Below are positions 25,539 through 37,180 of a stretch of 64,000 nucleotides of DNA, in pieces. Each line of letters opens with the position of its first letter. Positions within the stretch are counted from its first letter, which is position 1. The stretch is from Sphagnum magellanicum (taxonomy: Eukaryota > Streptophyta > Sphagnopsida > Sphagnales > Sphagnaceae), in assembly GCA_021904315.1 (NCBI GenBank), contig CM038919.1, forward strand, positions 19,750,666-19,814,665. The letters run 5' to 3'. The notes beneath the pieces were generated by a model. That model was not told where the DNA came from and did not search any database. It saw only the letters and a program-made list of their open reading frames with translations. The position numbers were made by a program, and so were the translations under genes.

Positions 25539-26280
25539 TTCCGCAACCTTGGCTTTCACAGAACTGCGATCTCCCTCCAACAGATGCACATTGAAAAGAA
25601 CAGTGTAGGAACCGCTCCGCTTTCAATAGCTCCTTCCATGTTACGATACTCTCACTTCCCCGTCTGACGACGATCTTGAATAATCAATCACTGATCTTGA
25701 AAAGCTATACACCTATAAAGCAACGCATACGCAGGAAAAAAAACAAATCTGCTAAAAAAAAAACCTCCTTCATCTCCTACATTCGCAGAGACTACATAAC
25801 CATGCTTAGATAAGAAGAAACCGTTTACCGACATGTGAAAAAAGAAGAAGAAGGGACACAGAAAGACAGACAGACAAATACATACGCGGGAGTTTCGCAG
25901 CCGGGAAACAGACGGACACTCACGATTAATTATTCAGGTGAGAAGAAGAAAGATTGAAACAGAGAAGAAGAAATCAATGCCCATGCGGGGCACTACAAAA
26001 GAAGACATGAGAAGAGAGCTGCTTCTGTATTCCTTGTGGAACAGGGGAGGGCAGCGATGAGGAGCAGATCGGGAGACATGCGAGAGAGGAGGAGGGCGAG
26101 TTCGCCGAAGAGAAGCACAAACGTAAACAACAACAGCAGCAGCATCATCAGACAGAAGAGAGAGAGAGAAGACAGGGCGAAACGTCGGGTCGGGTCAGGG
26201 GTGAGTGACGGCAGGCGTGCAGCGTGGGCCTGGATAAGGTAGGTGCAGATTAGGCGGTGGCCACTCAGGTACATTTATTA
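25539..26280 (-). promoter_or_regulatory. Probable 5' UTR and promoter region of the prenol kinase gene
   Basis: This stretch lies immediately upstream of the kinase start codon and has higher GC than the flanking intergenic DNA. It holds A/G-rich runs on the + strand (C/T-rich on the transcribed strand), including GACAGACAGACA near 25866 and AGAGAGAGAG near 26158. CT-rich leaders are common in plant 5' UTRs. I could not fix a TATA box or transcription start. The open frames here (26036-26242 +, 25993-26274 -) come from simple sequence. Confidence 0.4.
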
Positions 26281-26349
26281 TACTTGTCCTCCCCCACCCC
26301 ACCAATCTTTGGGTAGGTACCCAACTCCGTTTATGAGTATTTTTTTTAC

Positions 26350-27350
26350 GCTATGTGAATGCACGGGCTTCCAATTCAACCCTAAGAATCCTTATTATAA
26401 TTTTACTATCATTGGCTTCCATTGCAAGCTAAATATCCTTGGCATTTAAAAATCAAGGGCTTTCATTTCAACCTAGTAAAATCAATAAAAAAATTTAAAA
26501 AATCATGGGGTTCCATTTCTGCCTAAAAATCCATAAAATTTTAAATATCATGGACTTCCATTTCTACCTCAAAATCCATAAAATTTAAAAATCATGGACT
26601 TTCCATTTCAGCCTAAAAATCCACCAAAATTAAAAATCATGGACTTCCATTTCAACCTAAGAAACCACAAAATTTTATATCATGGTCTTCCATTTCACCC
26701 CTAAGAATCCACAAAATTAAAAAAATCTTGGCCTTTCATTTCAACCTAAGAATCCACAAAATTTTAAATTCTTGGCCTTTCGTTTCAACCTAAGAATCCA
26801 CAAAATTTAAAATTCTTGGCCTTTCGTTTCAACCTAAGAATCCACAAAATTAAAAATTCTTGGCCTTTTGTTTCAACCTGAGAATCCACAAAATTTAAAA
26901 ACCATGTGCTTTCATTTCCACCTAACAATTCACAAAATTAAACAAGCATGAACTTCCATTTCAACCTAAGAATTCAAAAAATTTAAAATCTTGGACTTCC
27001 ATTTCAACTTAAGAATTCACAAAATTTTAAAATCATGGCCTTTCCATTTCAACCTAAAAATCCACAAAATTCAAGAATTATGGGGTTCCATTTTAACCTA
27101 AAAATCCACAAAATTCAAGAATTATGGGTTTCCATTTTAACCTAAAATCCCTTAAAGGTGAATCATGGGCTTCCAATTCAACCTGAAAATCCTCAATCCT
27201 CACAATCTAAAATCATGGGCTCAATTCAACTTACGAATTTTTAATTCGTAAATCACGGGGTTTCAATTCAACTTTGAAATCCCTACAATGTAAAACCACA
27301 GCCCTCCAATTTGACCCAAAAATCCTTCAAATGTCAATTATGAACCTCCA
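26350..27350. repeat. Minisatellite, ~43-bp unit, about 22 diverged copies
   Basis: A unit close to TTCCATTTCAACCTAAGAAT followed by CCACAAAATTTAAAAATCATGGAC repeats head to tail about every 42-44 bases across roughly 1 kb. Copies vary mainly at ttcc/tttc/ttcg and aag/aaa positions. Three consecutive copies near 26740-26860 share a CTTGGCCTTTCGTTTC variant, and two near 27090-27140 share a TTATGGG variant, which indicates local copy-to-copy expansion. No coding frame runs through it. Confidence 0.85.
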
Positions 27351-28815
27351 ATTTAACTTAAAGCACTACAATTTTTTTTCTTTTTTTTTTTCCCCCCTCA
27401 TTTTTTTCTTCTTTTTTATTTGTTTTCACTGGACATGACACATATGTTAAAAAGATCATATAGTTCATAAAAATCACTTTTATTATGCAAAAATGGTAAA
27501 ATCTAGAAGTAAAAAATTCCAAAATTAGAGTTGAAACAAATGTTGTTGCATGCATGAAAGAAAAAATAAAATAAAATCATATTTATTATTCAAAAATGAT
27601 AAAATTTACAAATACATTAGAAACCTCTGGAGATTTTTTTGACATACACATGCGCAAAATAGATTACAAAGTAGATTTTTCAAGGAAGAAATGTGGATGC
27701 GCATTGTTAGTGTTCAATTATCTGGATTTCACTCATACCAACTCCAAAACCCCAACAATAAAGCAATGCATACAAATGAACTCCAAGCATAAATGTTCCT
27801 AAACTTATTCATCTTTCAAAAGTAACAACAACAAATAAAAAAAAATGTTGCACAAAATTATTCATCACAACATAGTAGAATTTAAAAACTCTGAAATTCA
27901 ACACAACAAAATTTAATAGAACACAAAAAAATTCAAGTGGACAATGCAAGAGTAGCCCATCCAAAACTGTTTAACCCAACCTCCCATTATTACAAAATGT
28001 GGGTGTAGTTCACTAGTCCCCATTCACTAGACTAGTGAATTCATTGCTTCTTCATTGGTCCCTGTTCACTACAACCAGTGAATTCATTCAAAATCTAGTG
28101 AAACCACTTGACGTATAGGGACACCGTTTGTTGTAGTGTCCAAATATGCTTGGTGCCTAAAGTGCACACAAATGGCATAAACCTAAGAAGCACAAACTAC
28201 AATATTTTGTTATGTATAATTCTTGCATTAGGTTGGGAGCAATAACGAACATGCTTTTGTCAAAGAAGAAGAAGATTCCTTTTGCATTGAAAAAAGTTTG
28301 AATTTCCCATAAGAGAATTGGCGGAGCCCTAAAAGACTGGTGACCATAAAGACATACCAAGCTAAAAGTGGTGGTAGCTGTAGAAGAACAAGAACAAGAA
28401 GAGAAACGCAAGAAAAATGAAAAAGATGTACACTTATCGTCCCCCCCCTATTGGTTGACCTATGGGAAAGAAAAAAAAATGAGATGAAATTGTGTAGTAG
28501 CTTGTTAAGCTTTTGCATGGCACATGTACTTGACGAATTATGCAAATGAGTTGATGAAAAAGAAAAAGAGGAGTTCAAAAGGTAGGAAATTGGATTAAAG
28601 GTTTTGTTGTTGTGCTCTTGTAATGAACGGGCTTGTCGTCACTAGCGAGCTCCTGCATTGGTAGGAAAGTCATTTTTTTAGGAAGTTTTTGTGCCCCCCC
28701 TTTTTTTTGGGTTTGGTTTTGTTTTGTTTTGTCTTTTGGGCGGGTGGGGGGGGTATGGGCTGCTTGAGCTTTTGCTTTTAAGGGGTTTTGGGTGTAGTTT
28801 TTTTTTTTAATGGCT
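27351..28815. other. Intergenic DNA, no gene seen
   Basis: AT-rich DNA with a T-run and K-rich/F-rich spurious frames near 27360-27430. At 28010-28100 there are repeated CACTAG and TAGTGAATTCATT motifs on both strands, possibly part of an old foldback element. No coding sequence is supported. Confidence 0.45.
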
Positions 28816-28819
28816 CCCT

Positions 28820-30790
28820 CTTTGCATTTACCATTAGTTCATGGGGATATCCCTAGGTCAATGGCACTAATGTCGGGGTTAGTAGATTGTTGGCAATGAC
28901 AAAGGGCATTAGTGGTCTTTGTTTTATTGCCATAGGTGAAATGTTTCTTCGACTTATTAGTCACTCCATTGTCCTATAGCTTGGGAGGTCGTTTTAGGAA
29001 CACCTTTCCCCCATCAGTTTGGAGTATTAACCCCTAGAGGTTGTGAAGCCATCCCTTTTGGCATCCGAGCCTTTTTTGACCTACACTTTGATTGGGCTGT
29101 GATTTAGTTCGAGGTCAAAAACACTTTTAATAACGTTTTTCGAGCTGTTATTTTTAGAGAATTGTGTGATGTTGGGGGGGGGGGACTTTTGGAAAACATT
29201 GTCCCTTTTATCAAGTTATTTTATGGTGTTCATTTTTCTCTTTACTACTAGCATGGGCGACATGTGGAGGGGGTCATCATTATTGAGTCATTTTCAAACA
29301 CAAGGCAAGGTGACCCCCTAGGAGGTCTTTTATTTGTTTTGGCCCATTATCAAGCTTTCCTAAAAACCATTGTGCAGACCCCCAATTATGTATTTCCATC
29401 CTTAGCAGACGATACCTACATCGTGGGGTCTAGGAATGAAATTACCCATGCCTTTGATCACCTTTCAACCCAATTAACGCCAGTTGGGCTTAAGGTCAAA
29501 ATGTCAAAGTGTGGGCTTCGGAATCCATCATGGATTTATCTAGGCATAGAGATTCCTCAAGGTTGCACTTTGGTCATATATGGCTTCTGCATTTTGGGTG
29601 TGCCAATGGGTTTTCATGACTTTGCCATGTTTTTTTGGGATGAGGTTTTATTTTAGGACGTCACGCATATTAATGATCTTCTTTTGGGAGACGCCCAAGT
29701 TGCTTTGGGCATTTTGTTTTCATGTGTAGCTCGTCAACCTTTTTAATTCACATCGACAATACCTCCTTCTTCCTGTTTCTTTTGGTGGGTTTTAACAAGA
29801 AAATTATGCATGTATGTGGGGACATTATGGGTCCAAGATTTGGGAAATTTTTCAAGGCCTTTTAACAAGGCATTAGGCTTGACTATCGATATCCTTTGGT
29901 GGTATAGACCTTTTCTTTATGGAGGATTGTACCCCATTTGTTTTTTTAAGGAATTTTGCTTTGGTGGTTTCGTATTTGTGATCTAAGTTTTGTATTTTAG
30001 ATAAACATGTTTTGGAGGAGGATGTTTTTCAGGTTGAAGGGGGCCCACACCTACTTTAGTCATGTTTATGTGCAATGCGAGATGGCATACCTCTTGCAAC
30101 TAAGGAGATGCATCTTTCTTTTGAAAATTTGGTAGTTATTGATGCGTTAAGTCTATAGGCATCTTTGATGGATTTCCACCATGACACATCCTTTTCAGGT
30201 TGAAGGGGGCCCACACCTACTTTAGTCATGTTTATGTGCAATGCGAGATGGCATACCTCTTGCAACTAAGGAGATGCATTTTTCTTTTGAAAATTTGGTA
30301 GTTATTGATGCGTTAAGTCTATAAGCATCTTTGATGGATTTCCACCATGACACATCCTTTTCAGGTTGAAGGGGGCCCACACCTACTTTAGTCATGTTTA
30401 TGTGCAATGCAAGATGGCATACCTCTTGCAACTAAGGAGATGCATCTTTCTTTTGAAAATTTGGTAGTTATTGATGCGTTAAGTCTATAGGCATCTTTGA
30501 TGGATTTCCACCATGACACATCCTTTTCAGGTTGAAGGGGGCCCACACCTACTTTAGTCATGTTTATGTGCAATGCGAGATGGCATACCTCTTGCAACTA
30601 AGGAGATGCATCTTTCTTTTGAAAATTTGGTAGTTATTGATGCGTTAAGTCTATAGGCATCTTTGATGGATTTCCACCATGACACATCCTTTAAGTCTAT
30701 CTTGGATGATGATTCCATTTCCTCAACATCTAGAGCTTGCATTCAGTTTTGTTCGGTGAAAGAAGACAAAGTTGTGGTTGATTATTAAGT
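28820..30790 (+). pseudogene. Decayed non-LTR (LINE-like) reverse transcriptase
   Basis: The best part, 29264-29656, contains TRQGDPLGGLLFVLAHYQAF and, about 30 codons later, SLADDTYIVG. These are the reverse-transcriptase blocks with the conserved QGDPL and the catalytic F/YADD motif, here LADD. Next come VGLKVKMSKCGL and IPQGCTLVIYG, then LGVPMG, as in plant non-LTR RT-like proteins. Upstream, 28820-29260 gives degenerate pieces of fingers/palm in three frames. Downstream, SISFGGI, then VEGGPHLL, LATKEMHLSFENLV and SLMDFHHDTSF continue the C-terminal part in shifted frames to a VVVDY tail ending in a stop near 30788. Multiple stops and frameshifts make it inactive. The C-terminal part is expanded by the 166-bp tandem repeat at 30026-30692. 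Confidence 0.8.
30026..30692 (+). repeat. Four near-identical 166-bp tandem copies inside the dead RT gene
   Basis: The landmark AGGTTGAAGGGGGCCCACAC begins at 30031, 30197, 30363 and 30529, a spacing of exactly 166 bases each time. Copies differ at only about three positions: gcatctttc versus gcatttttc and ctatagg versus ctataag in copy 2, and tgcgagatgg versus tgcaagatgg in copy 3. The unit is the part of the RT-element C-terminus reading VEGGPHLL to FHHDTSF. Because 166 is not a multiple of three, each copy shifts the frame. The repeated minus-strand frames of 62-69 codons are by-products. Confidence 0.95.
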
Positions 30791-30826
30791 CATTTATTCA
30801 TTCATTTTACATCACACACTCTACTT

Positions 30827-31750
30827 GTCGCAACCTTAACCTTGGGCTTGCGACCAAAGCAAAGGTTTGCGAAAGTCCAGGCCAAAAGTGAACCTAAGAG
30901 TCACATTTCATGTTCATGGGAGTGTAAGAAAGTTGTGGGAATAAACCCCCACACTCCCAAGTGAACTCCCACTTTGGGAGTTAGAGTCCTAATGGACTCC
31001 CAAATTTTCAAAGGGCGATTGTAGGGGTCAAAACTAATTAGATTGAAGAGTTCTTTATATCATTGGAAAGCTCTTGGAACGTAGATGTTTAAAATGAACT
31101 CGCATGAACCATTTGGATACTTCAAACATAAGTTATAGCCAAAAGAAGGACTAGAAGTCAAATTAGCATTTTGACTCTCGACCACTAAAAGTTGAGAATC
31201 GCCCCGATTTCCTTGTGTGTAGGTGGCGTGCCACATACCATTGGAAAGCTCATGACGAGGGCTAAAACTTTGCTTTAGAATTCATCTCAATCAGATGTCT
31301 GAACACAACGTTATGGGCCTCTAAAGTCGCAAGAGTCTTAATTTTGGGAATTTCGGGACTCTCACTTGGGAGTCGTAGGACAAAATGACATTTGGATGCT
31401 AGTCCCATGGCCAAACACAGATTATATTATAAGGGAGAAGGTGATGGCTTGCCCCAAGTCCAGGCCGTGGTGAGTTTTGTGAGTTTGTGTTTGCCCATGG
31501 TTCGTTCGTGCACCAAAGGGTTCTAGCTACGCACTAATCAACCTATTGTTTGGTTTGTACATGTCCATGTGAGTAAATGACTTGCTTGTAAATCTTCTTA
31601 GTCCCATCCCGGAGCTCTAGCACGCCCCTCTACCTTGAAGTGTTGTGAGCCAGGGAGCGCACCCCAACTCCTTCTCCTTTTGTTGTTTTCTTTTTTGGAT
31701 TCATAGCTGAGTCCATCAAAGAGCTTGGGGGTGCGTCATAACTTTCACCT
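30827..31750. mobile_element. Possible LTR or solo-LTR-like sequence
   Basis: A more GC-balanced, non-coding stretch starts TGTCGCAACCTTAACC. It contains a TATA-like TATATTATAAGGGAGAAGG at about 31423-31441, followed about 200 bases later by a C-rich region, a layout reminiscent of plant LTR U3-R-U5 organisation. No second LTR, primer-binding site or target duplication was found. A degenerate gag-like reading (for example ASTIEEDCVDNDAC near 32300) lies downstream in about 31.9-32.6 kb, but it is weak. Confidence 0.3.
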
Positions 31751-32599
31751 CAACATTGCATTTTCGTTTCATTTTCATTTAGCCTTTGACATCTAATCTT
31801 CTCACATGTGAGTGGGGACACAAGTTAGATGCATTTGGCACACATTTAGCTTGTTGCTTGTTTGGAGGTTAGCGAATAACCACACATGATGCCATCCGAG
31901 ACATCATGTATGCCTTCACTTGAAAGAATGGGCATGTTGTATGGAGAGAGTGGTGGTTTGCCTTTATGTTAGGAGTTTCATTACGAGTTGATCTTTACAT
32001 GACCCGAGAGAACCAGGTTTTCATTTTTGATATGATGGTTATTGACCCAACATAGGAGACCATGGCTTTGAGTGTCATTAATTGATCAACAAGTGCAGTT
32101 GCGAAACTTAATGTTGATACTAAGAATTGCAAGTATAGAGAGCGTCATGAAGGTGCATGTCGCACTCGAGTGTGATATGAATCATTTCATTGGGGAGTGT
32201 GTTCGTCTTTTCCACAATAGATGATCAAGAGCTCATTTATCTTTGTTTTTTTGCATTCAATTTTTCAAGCAGCTTGTTAGTATTACTTTTTAGTGTGCTT
32301 TAGCTTCTACCATAGAGGAAGATTGTGTTGACAATGATGCTTGTTCTAAACCTCCCATTATTAGATTTCATGGTTTGCATGTAAGTGACATTAGAAGGGC
32401 TGTGAGTGAAATAGTTTCTTGCCACACGAGGGACTAGCTTTCTCCCTTTTTTTTGGTTCCTGCGAGTTGTTCGTCTTTTGTCTTTTCTTTGGCCTTTCCT
32501 TTTTGTCTCCATTGTGATGGTTCTAGCCATCGAACTTTTATTGGATTTTTGTGATTGCTAAAGTGTAGGAATGTTATTTAATTTAAAGAATGTAGCCCA

Positions 32600-33300
32600 A
32601 CTCTAATTTCATACCATGTCATAAAAGATAATTGTATTGGGAAAATAAATAATAAATGATATGTGTGCCTTATTGCTATAAATGCTATTTTAAGAAAAAA
32701 TCATAGTTTGAAAAGTTATGTGACTCCATTTTCACTTTAAAAGTAAAGCCCCAATGACAATGTCAAACCCTGTAATCACATTTCCTTTCTTAAACAGCCC
32801 CTTGTTTGCTTTCCCAAAAAAATCAAAGGTTCTTTCAAGTACACATCTACTTTCCCATGATGGCCACCTTATATGAAGTTTTGAACTATACTATATGTAA
32901 ATTTTGTATTTTTGGCTGAAGTACACAATAATGGTCTATGTATCCACGCAATAGATGTTAAATGTGCACATAGAATCTACATCTTGATTCTTCACAATCT
33001 GCTTTATGAATAATTGTACCAAGAGTTCAAGAACAATATGATTATCACTAAATGTACAATTAATTATGTGTACCCTAAAGCCCTAGGTCAAAATAAAGGA
33101 CCTAACACAAGGTGATAGTCCTTGAGTTCAGCCCCACATTTTGGAAATGTTTCTTAACATGTGCTTTATGTATGATAAAGTAAAAGGAAGACATTAAAGT
33201 TCTTCATAAAGTAGTCCTCACTTTTTGAGCCTCACTCTACCCACTCATTCTTTTTTTAAGCTATCCATAAAGTTCACCAAAGTGAGAACCACTCCTTAAA
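32600..33300. other. Intergenic DNA, no gene seen
   Basis: AT-rich DNA without coding sequence, repeats or structure that I could define. Confidence 0.5.
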
Positions 33301-33304
33301 ACTA

Positions 33305-33750
33305 AGGATGAACATCTCCAAGTGATCATCATAGTTTTTTCATCCCCAAGTGACCATCCTAGTTTTTTTTTTCTAATCACATGACTCTTTTAGGTTACCG
33401 CCACATAGATTAAAAGGAGCTATCTAGGGTAAAGGCTAACTAGGTTAAGACTTCAACTAAAAGGCTACCTAGGGCACACTTAACAACAACTTGTGAATGG
33501 CCCCAGGATGAACATCCCAATTGATCATCATAGTTTATTTTTCTAATCACACAACTTTTTTTAGGTTACCACCACATAGATTAAAAGGAGCTATCTAGGG
33601 TAAGGGCTAACTAGGTTAAGACTTTAACTAAAAGGCTACCTATGGTCTTCTTGCGGATTAATTCAAAGAGCTACCTAATTTAGGGGCTACCTAGCACACA
33701 CTTTAGGGCTACCTAGGGCACACTTAACAACTTCTTGTGAAAATGGCCCC
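33305..33750. repeat. Two tandem copies of a ~200-245-bp repeat
   Basis: Both copies start aggatgaacatc (33305 and 33507). They share TGATCATCATAG, then TCTAATCACA, then a long block around CCACATAGATTAAAAGGAGC, then AAAAGGCTACCTA, and end in GGCACACTTAACAAC with a following tggcccc. The second copy carries an insertion of about 75 bases containing extra gctacct motifs. Between-copy identity is high in the central block. Confidence 0.8.
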
Positions 33751-34681
33751 TCAAGAATTTCATGAGTTTATGTAAACTGTTGCAGTGATGGATCTCTGCA
33801 ACTGCTGGTGCAAACTGCAAGCTTTTTGCTGATCATGAAGAGAGTAAATGGGTGTGGCAGGAATTCATAAGATCCTAAACTCCAAACTATTTTTCTGAAT
33901 TCAATCTTCTTGGCAGTCCAGAGCCATGTACCACCCTATTGGGTAGCTGTACATGAAAACATGCCCATTTCGCAACCAAAAAAAACTGCAAACACATGAA
34001 GAATCGATCAAGGATGTTCGAATGGGTCTTCATCATCATCATCATCAGCAGCAGCAGCAACAGCAGCAGGAGCTCCTGATCATAAGTATTGTTCATTGAA
34101 ATTTCATGAGCTCAATGTTCAAGTGTCTTCTCTGATCTGCAACAGCTTCAGTGATATATTGATATTATGTGGTGTTGAGAGTAGCGTCTAACCTGGATGA
34201 GCTGCGATGTTGGAGTGGCAACAAACAAACAAGCTTGGTTGGTGCTGTGATGGCCATGGAATAACTAGATTCAGTAGCTGGGTGGTGAAGAAGGAAAGAG
34301 TTGGCCATGGGAAACTCGGTGCATCATGAGAGAATAATATTGGACAGAGGAGATCAGGTGCATGGAATTTGCAGCTCATGGGCACAGTAGCCTTAATGCG
34401 CATAATAAAACGGTTCAAGAAATTTTACACTCTAGATTCTGCTAAAACTTCTGGCAACAGCAATTCCAGGCATTCTTCTTCAAGCTACCTGAGCTACAGA
34501 ATGCCAAAGGTTTGAATATTCGCAACAGATTAGAATGGACTTCCTTGCTATAAGACTAAGTCTTTAATCTATCTCTGCAGCAGCTGCGCACCATGACCAG
34601 CTCCGACTTGATCAGCTATAAACTTACTGAATTGGCCCATGCAGCTGGTGGACACACACATATTCTAGTCGACTGATCTAT

Positions 34682-35005
34682 CTATGGTGTTGTAACATGT
34701 TTCTTCTTCATCGAGGTTGGGTCGAATCCAGCGGAGACAGAATTGAAGAAGTGCATGAAGATACAGATAAGGACAGCGAGCGTAAGGATAAACGCAAGGC
34801 TATTGTACAGCAATCGCAGAATGAAATATAAAACACACAAACATATCACCACTTCGAACAATTGTCCTCTCTCCGACACTTGCGACAACGCCCTCTGGAA
34901 TACTTCGGTTCCCCGGTTTGCAGACATACTAGACTGCTTATAGTAGCTGTGGTGATGTCGATCAGCTTCTGCTCCAGGATCTCGGCCAGCTCCCCGTGTT
35001 TCCAT
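34682..35005 (-). CDS. Putative small two-helix membrane protein, last exon
   Basis: An open frame on the minus strand ends at 34682. The first ATG at 35005 (METRGAGRDPG) gives 107 aa; a second ATG (MSANRGTEVFQRALSQ) gives about 79 aa and has a typical soluble, then membrane layout. An amphipathic N-terminal stretch is followed by a hydrophobic hairpin with two segments, around VVICLCVLYFILRLL and LAFILTLAVLICIFMHFF, and then a short polar tail with a KKK cluster. A pyrimidine-rich tract ending TTTGCAG at about 35094-35088, followed by an in-frame stop upstream of the ATG, suggests the coding exon follows a 5'-UTR intron. I do not recognise the family. It is the only frame in 28-47 kb with gene-like composition; function unknown. 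Confidence 0.5.
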   Translation of the reverse strand: METRGAGRDPGAEADRHHHSYYKQSSMSANRGTEVFQRALSQVSERGQLFEVVICLCVLYFILRLLYNSLAFILTLAVLICIFMHFFNSVSAGFDPTSMKKKHVTTP

Positions 35006-35820
35006 ATGTCGAACTCCTACTAGTATTGAAACAGCCGATGATCGATCGGTATCTTCTAGTTCTTCCAAATCCAAAACAGCAAACTAGACCTGCAAAGAAG
35101 CTCAATTTCTTGCTGTCCACAAACACAGCATTAACTGCAGAAAAAAACCCAATTAATTGCAAGCAACTAGATCATCGTGATGATCTTCAGATCAAAACCC
35201 ACAATCTTTGATCTCTCGCACCCAAGTTTTCTTGGCTGCAAATTTCTAGTCCACAGCAATTTCAACAACCTTACTTGAATCCTGAACAACATGGGTGGTC
35301 AAACGATTCTTTCTCTCTGCAATTCACACTAGAGAAGCTACCGAACAGTATTCTGCACATCAGCAACAGTGCAGCACTGGATCTCCGAGCTGAGATTTTC
35401 CAATCCAATCCTGTCTCTCTCTAAGAAGAGTCTAGAGCTGAGAAATCTTCTGCAGCTACATCCCAGCTGATGATGATGATGATGAAGAAGAACTTGATGA
35501 AATCTTTGGGAGGGAAATGGGTTGAATTTTTTTTTGCCCTACTGAGCACTGCAAAGAAAGAAAGAGAGAAAGTAAGAAAGATCTCTCTCGTACCCACAAG
35601 ATCCCCAAGGGACTTGATGGATTTCAAATTTTTCTTGATGGATTTGTGCAAAAGGGGAATCATGAAATTACTAGCAAAAGATGTGCACAAGGATCGAAAT
35701 CTTTGATCTCAAGCGCTTGATTTGAGGAGAAAAAGTCGCCAAACATTTTCATAAGTCTCAAGATTCTTTAGCTCCATATGCATCCCAGCTCCAGCTTTTG
35801 TCTCTATTCAAAGCTACAAC
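35006..35820 (-). promoter_or_regulatory. Probable 5' leader region of the small membrane-protein gene
   Basis: This region is upstream of the ORF ending at 34682. It has more balanced base composition than the flanks, (TGA)n and (GA)n-like tracts near 35468-35490 and 35555-35572, and candidate splice sites, but no convincing coding frame. The interpretation as leader plus promoter is inference from position and composition. Confidence 0.3.
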
Positions 35821-35823
35821 ACC

Positions 35824-35828
35824 TATTT

Positions 35829-35864
<36 letters not shown>

Positions 35865-35865
35865 C
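35824..35865. repeat. (TTTA)n microsatellite
   Basis: About ten consecutive TTTA units. Confidence 0.95.
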
Positions 35866-36204
35866 AACACCTATAAGGTACATGGCAGTGTTTGTGTGTT
35901 TTTTAAAAAATATTTTAATTGGCCAAATTGTGACCTGAAAAATATGATTTCAACCTATACAAAGGATTTTTCACGGGAAAAACAAATATTGTGGTTTTTA
36001 CCTACTCAGAACCTAAGGTAAAAATCTGACAATTTTTTTTATAAAAATTTCAAAATCTGAATAATTTATGTTTAGAAATAAAATAAAATCCTCTGTTCAT
36101 GTTGCTGGGTCATTTTGTTTTTGCAAAATGGCGAAAATTAGCCACAACAACAAAAAAAAAAACACTGGTTGTGGTAGGTAATCAAGATTCTGTTTTTTTT
36201 TTTT

Positions 36205-36290
36205 CCTACTTTTATATCTAGTATAAGTAGCCAAATTTGGCTAAATTAAATATTGTATGATCACCACCTTGGCTACATTACAAAATCCTT
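36205..36290. repeat. Dispersed repeat, copy 1 of 3
   Basis: It shares the order TTTTATATCTAGTATAAG, CCAAATTTGGCTAAAT, ATGATCACCACCTTGG, CTACATTACAAAAT with copies at 37181-37270 and 44577-44660. The GCCAAATTTGGC core is palindromic. It is probably a decayed MITE or retroelement end. Confidence 0.65.
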
Positions 36291-36539
36291 CTAATTTTTT
36301 TAATTAATTAAAAAAATTAATTTATTTTAAAATTAAAAAAAACACAGCTACATGAATGGGTATCCAATACCAACAAGGTGAAAAAAAAAAAACAAAAACT
36401 ACAGAATGGACAGTTTTCATACGTCATGTGGCAGCTGGACATGGGAGAAGAACACAAGAGAGAGAGAGACCTGGTCAAAACTGGGCACAAAAAAACCCAA
36501 AGTTCAAAGCAAAGGGCCAAAAAAGGGCCACCCAAAAAA

Positions 36540-36605
36540 ACAAAAAGGCCCAAAAAAAAAAAAAAAAAAAAAAAAACAAAAAACAAAACAAAAACAAAAA
36601 CAAAA
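36540..36605. repeat. Poly-A / (CAAAAA)n tract
   Basis: A run of about 26 A bases is followed by repeated CAAAA units. It generates K-rich (+) and F-rich (-) open frames of 60-130 codons at 36317-36733, which are not genes. Confidence 0.9.
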
Positions 36606-36761
36606 GAAAAGTGTACATACAAAAGACATATGCTCTTTGGAAAAATTGTGTTAGTAGTACATACAAAAGACATGCCCTTAAACTCCATGGTGTGACTTCC
36701 CATTGGTTGCATGGAAAATTCTATTATTCCTAATATTGGCTGCCACTATTTCTGGCCTGGA

Positions 36762-36800
36762 CTAAGAGCATCTCCACTGGTGCTCAGTATGTGACTCTGG
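36762..36800. repeat. MITE-like terminus with GAGCATCTCC motif, copy 1
   Basis: AAGAGCATCTCCACTGGTGC then TCAGTATGTGAC resembles the GAGCATCTCC ends common in plant MITEs. A second copy in the same orientation lies at 63932-63965. I did not find the partner end of this copy. Confidence 0.55.
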
Positions 36801-37180
36801 ATAGTAGGTAGCCCTTCGGAAGAACACAGAGCCTACCTGTTGTTGTTCTGAAGGCTTTTTTGTGAGCTTAGGAAACTCTGGAGCTGATTACTAAGAATCT
36901 TGGAGTACAGAAAATCATGAGTACGTACAAAACAAAAGACCAGCGTATACGTAACAACAGCTCTCAATTTCAGGTCTGTTCTTTAGGAATTCCATGTGCA
37001 CTTCTGACGTTGAAAAAATCCACTCTTGGAGATAACATGTGTTGGGTGGGGGGGCTGGGCAATGGATTTTTTTAGTTGCAAAAATTTGACTCGATAATGT
37101 GCCCTCCAAATATACTAGGAATTTTGTGCTGGTGGTTTAAGTTCCACTAGCTATCCACGAACATTGAAGGATTTTTTTAA

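Noticed and set aside
25993-26242. Short frames on both strands upstream of the prenol kinase
   Set aside because: GA/CT-rich leader sequence; no motif or conservation signal.
26350-27350. Possible CRISPR-like array (regular short repeats)
   Set aside because: Units are contiguous with no unique spacers and the genome is eukaryotic; this is a minisatellite.
30056-30742. Four near-identical minus-strand frames of 62-69 codons
   Set aside because: They are by-products of the 166-bp tandem repeat. The recognisable protein sequence lies on the + strand as part of the dead reverse transcriptase.
36317-36733. Overlapping 105-131-codon frames on both strands
   Set aside because: They are created by a long A/CAAAA tract (poly-K on one strand, poly-F on the other).
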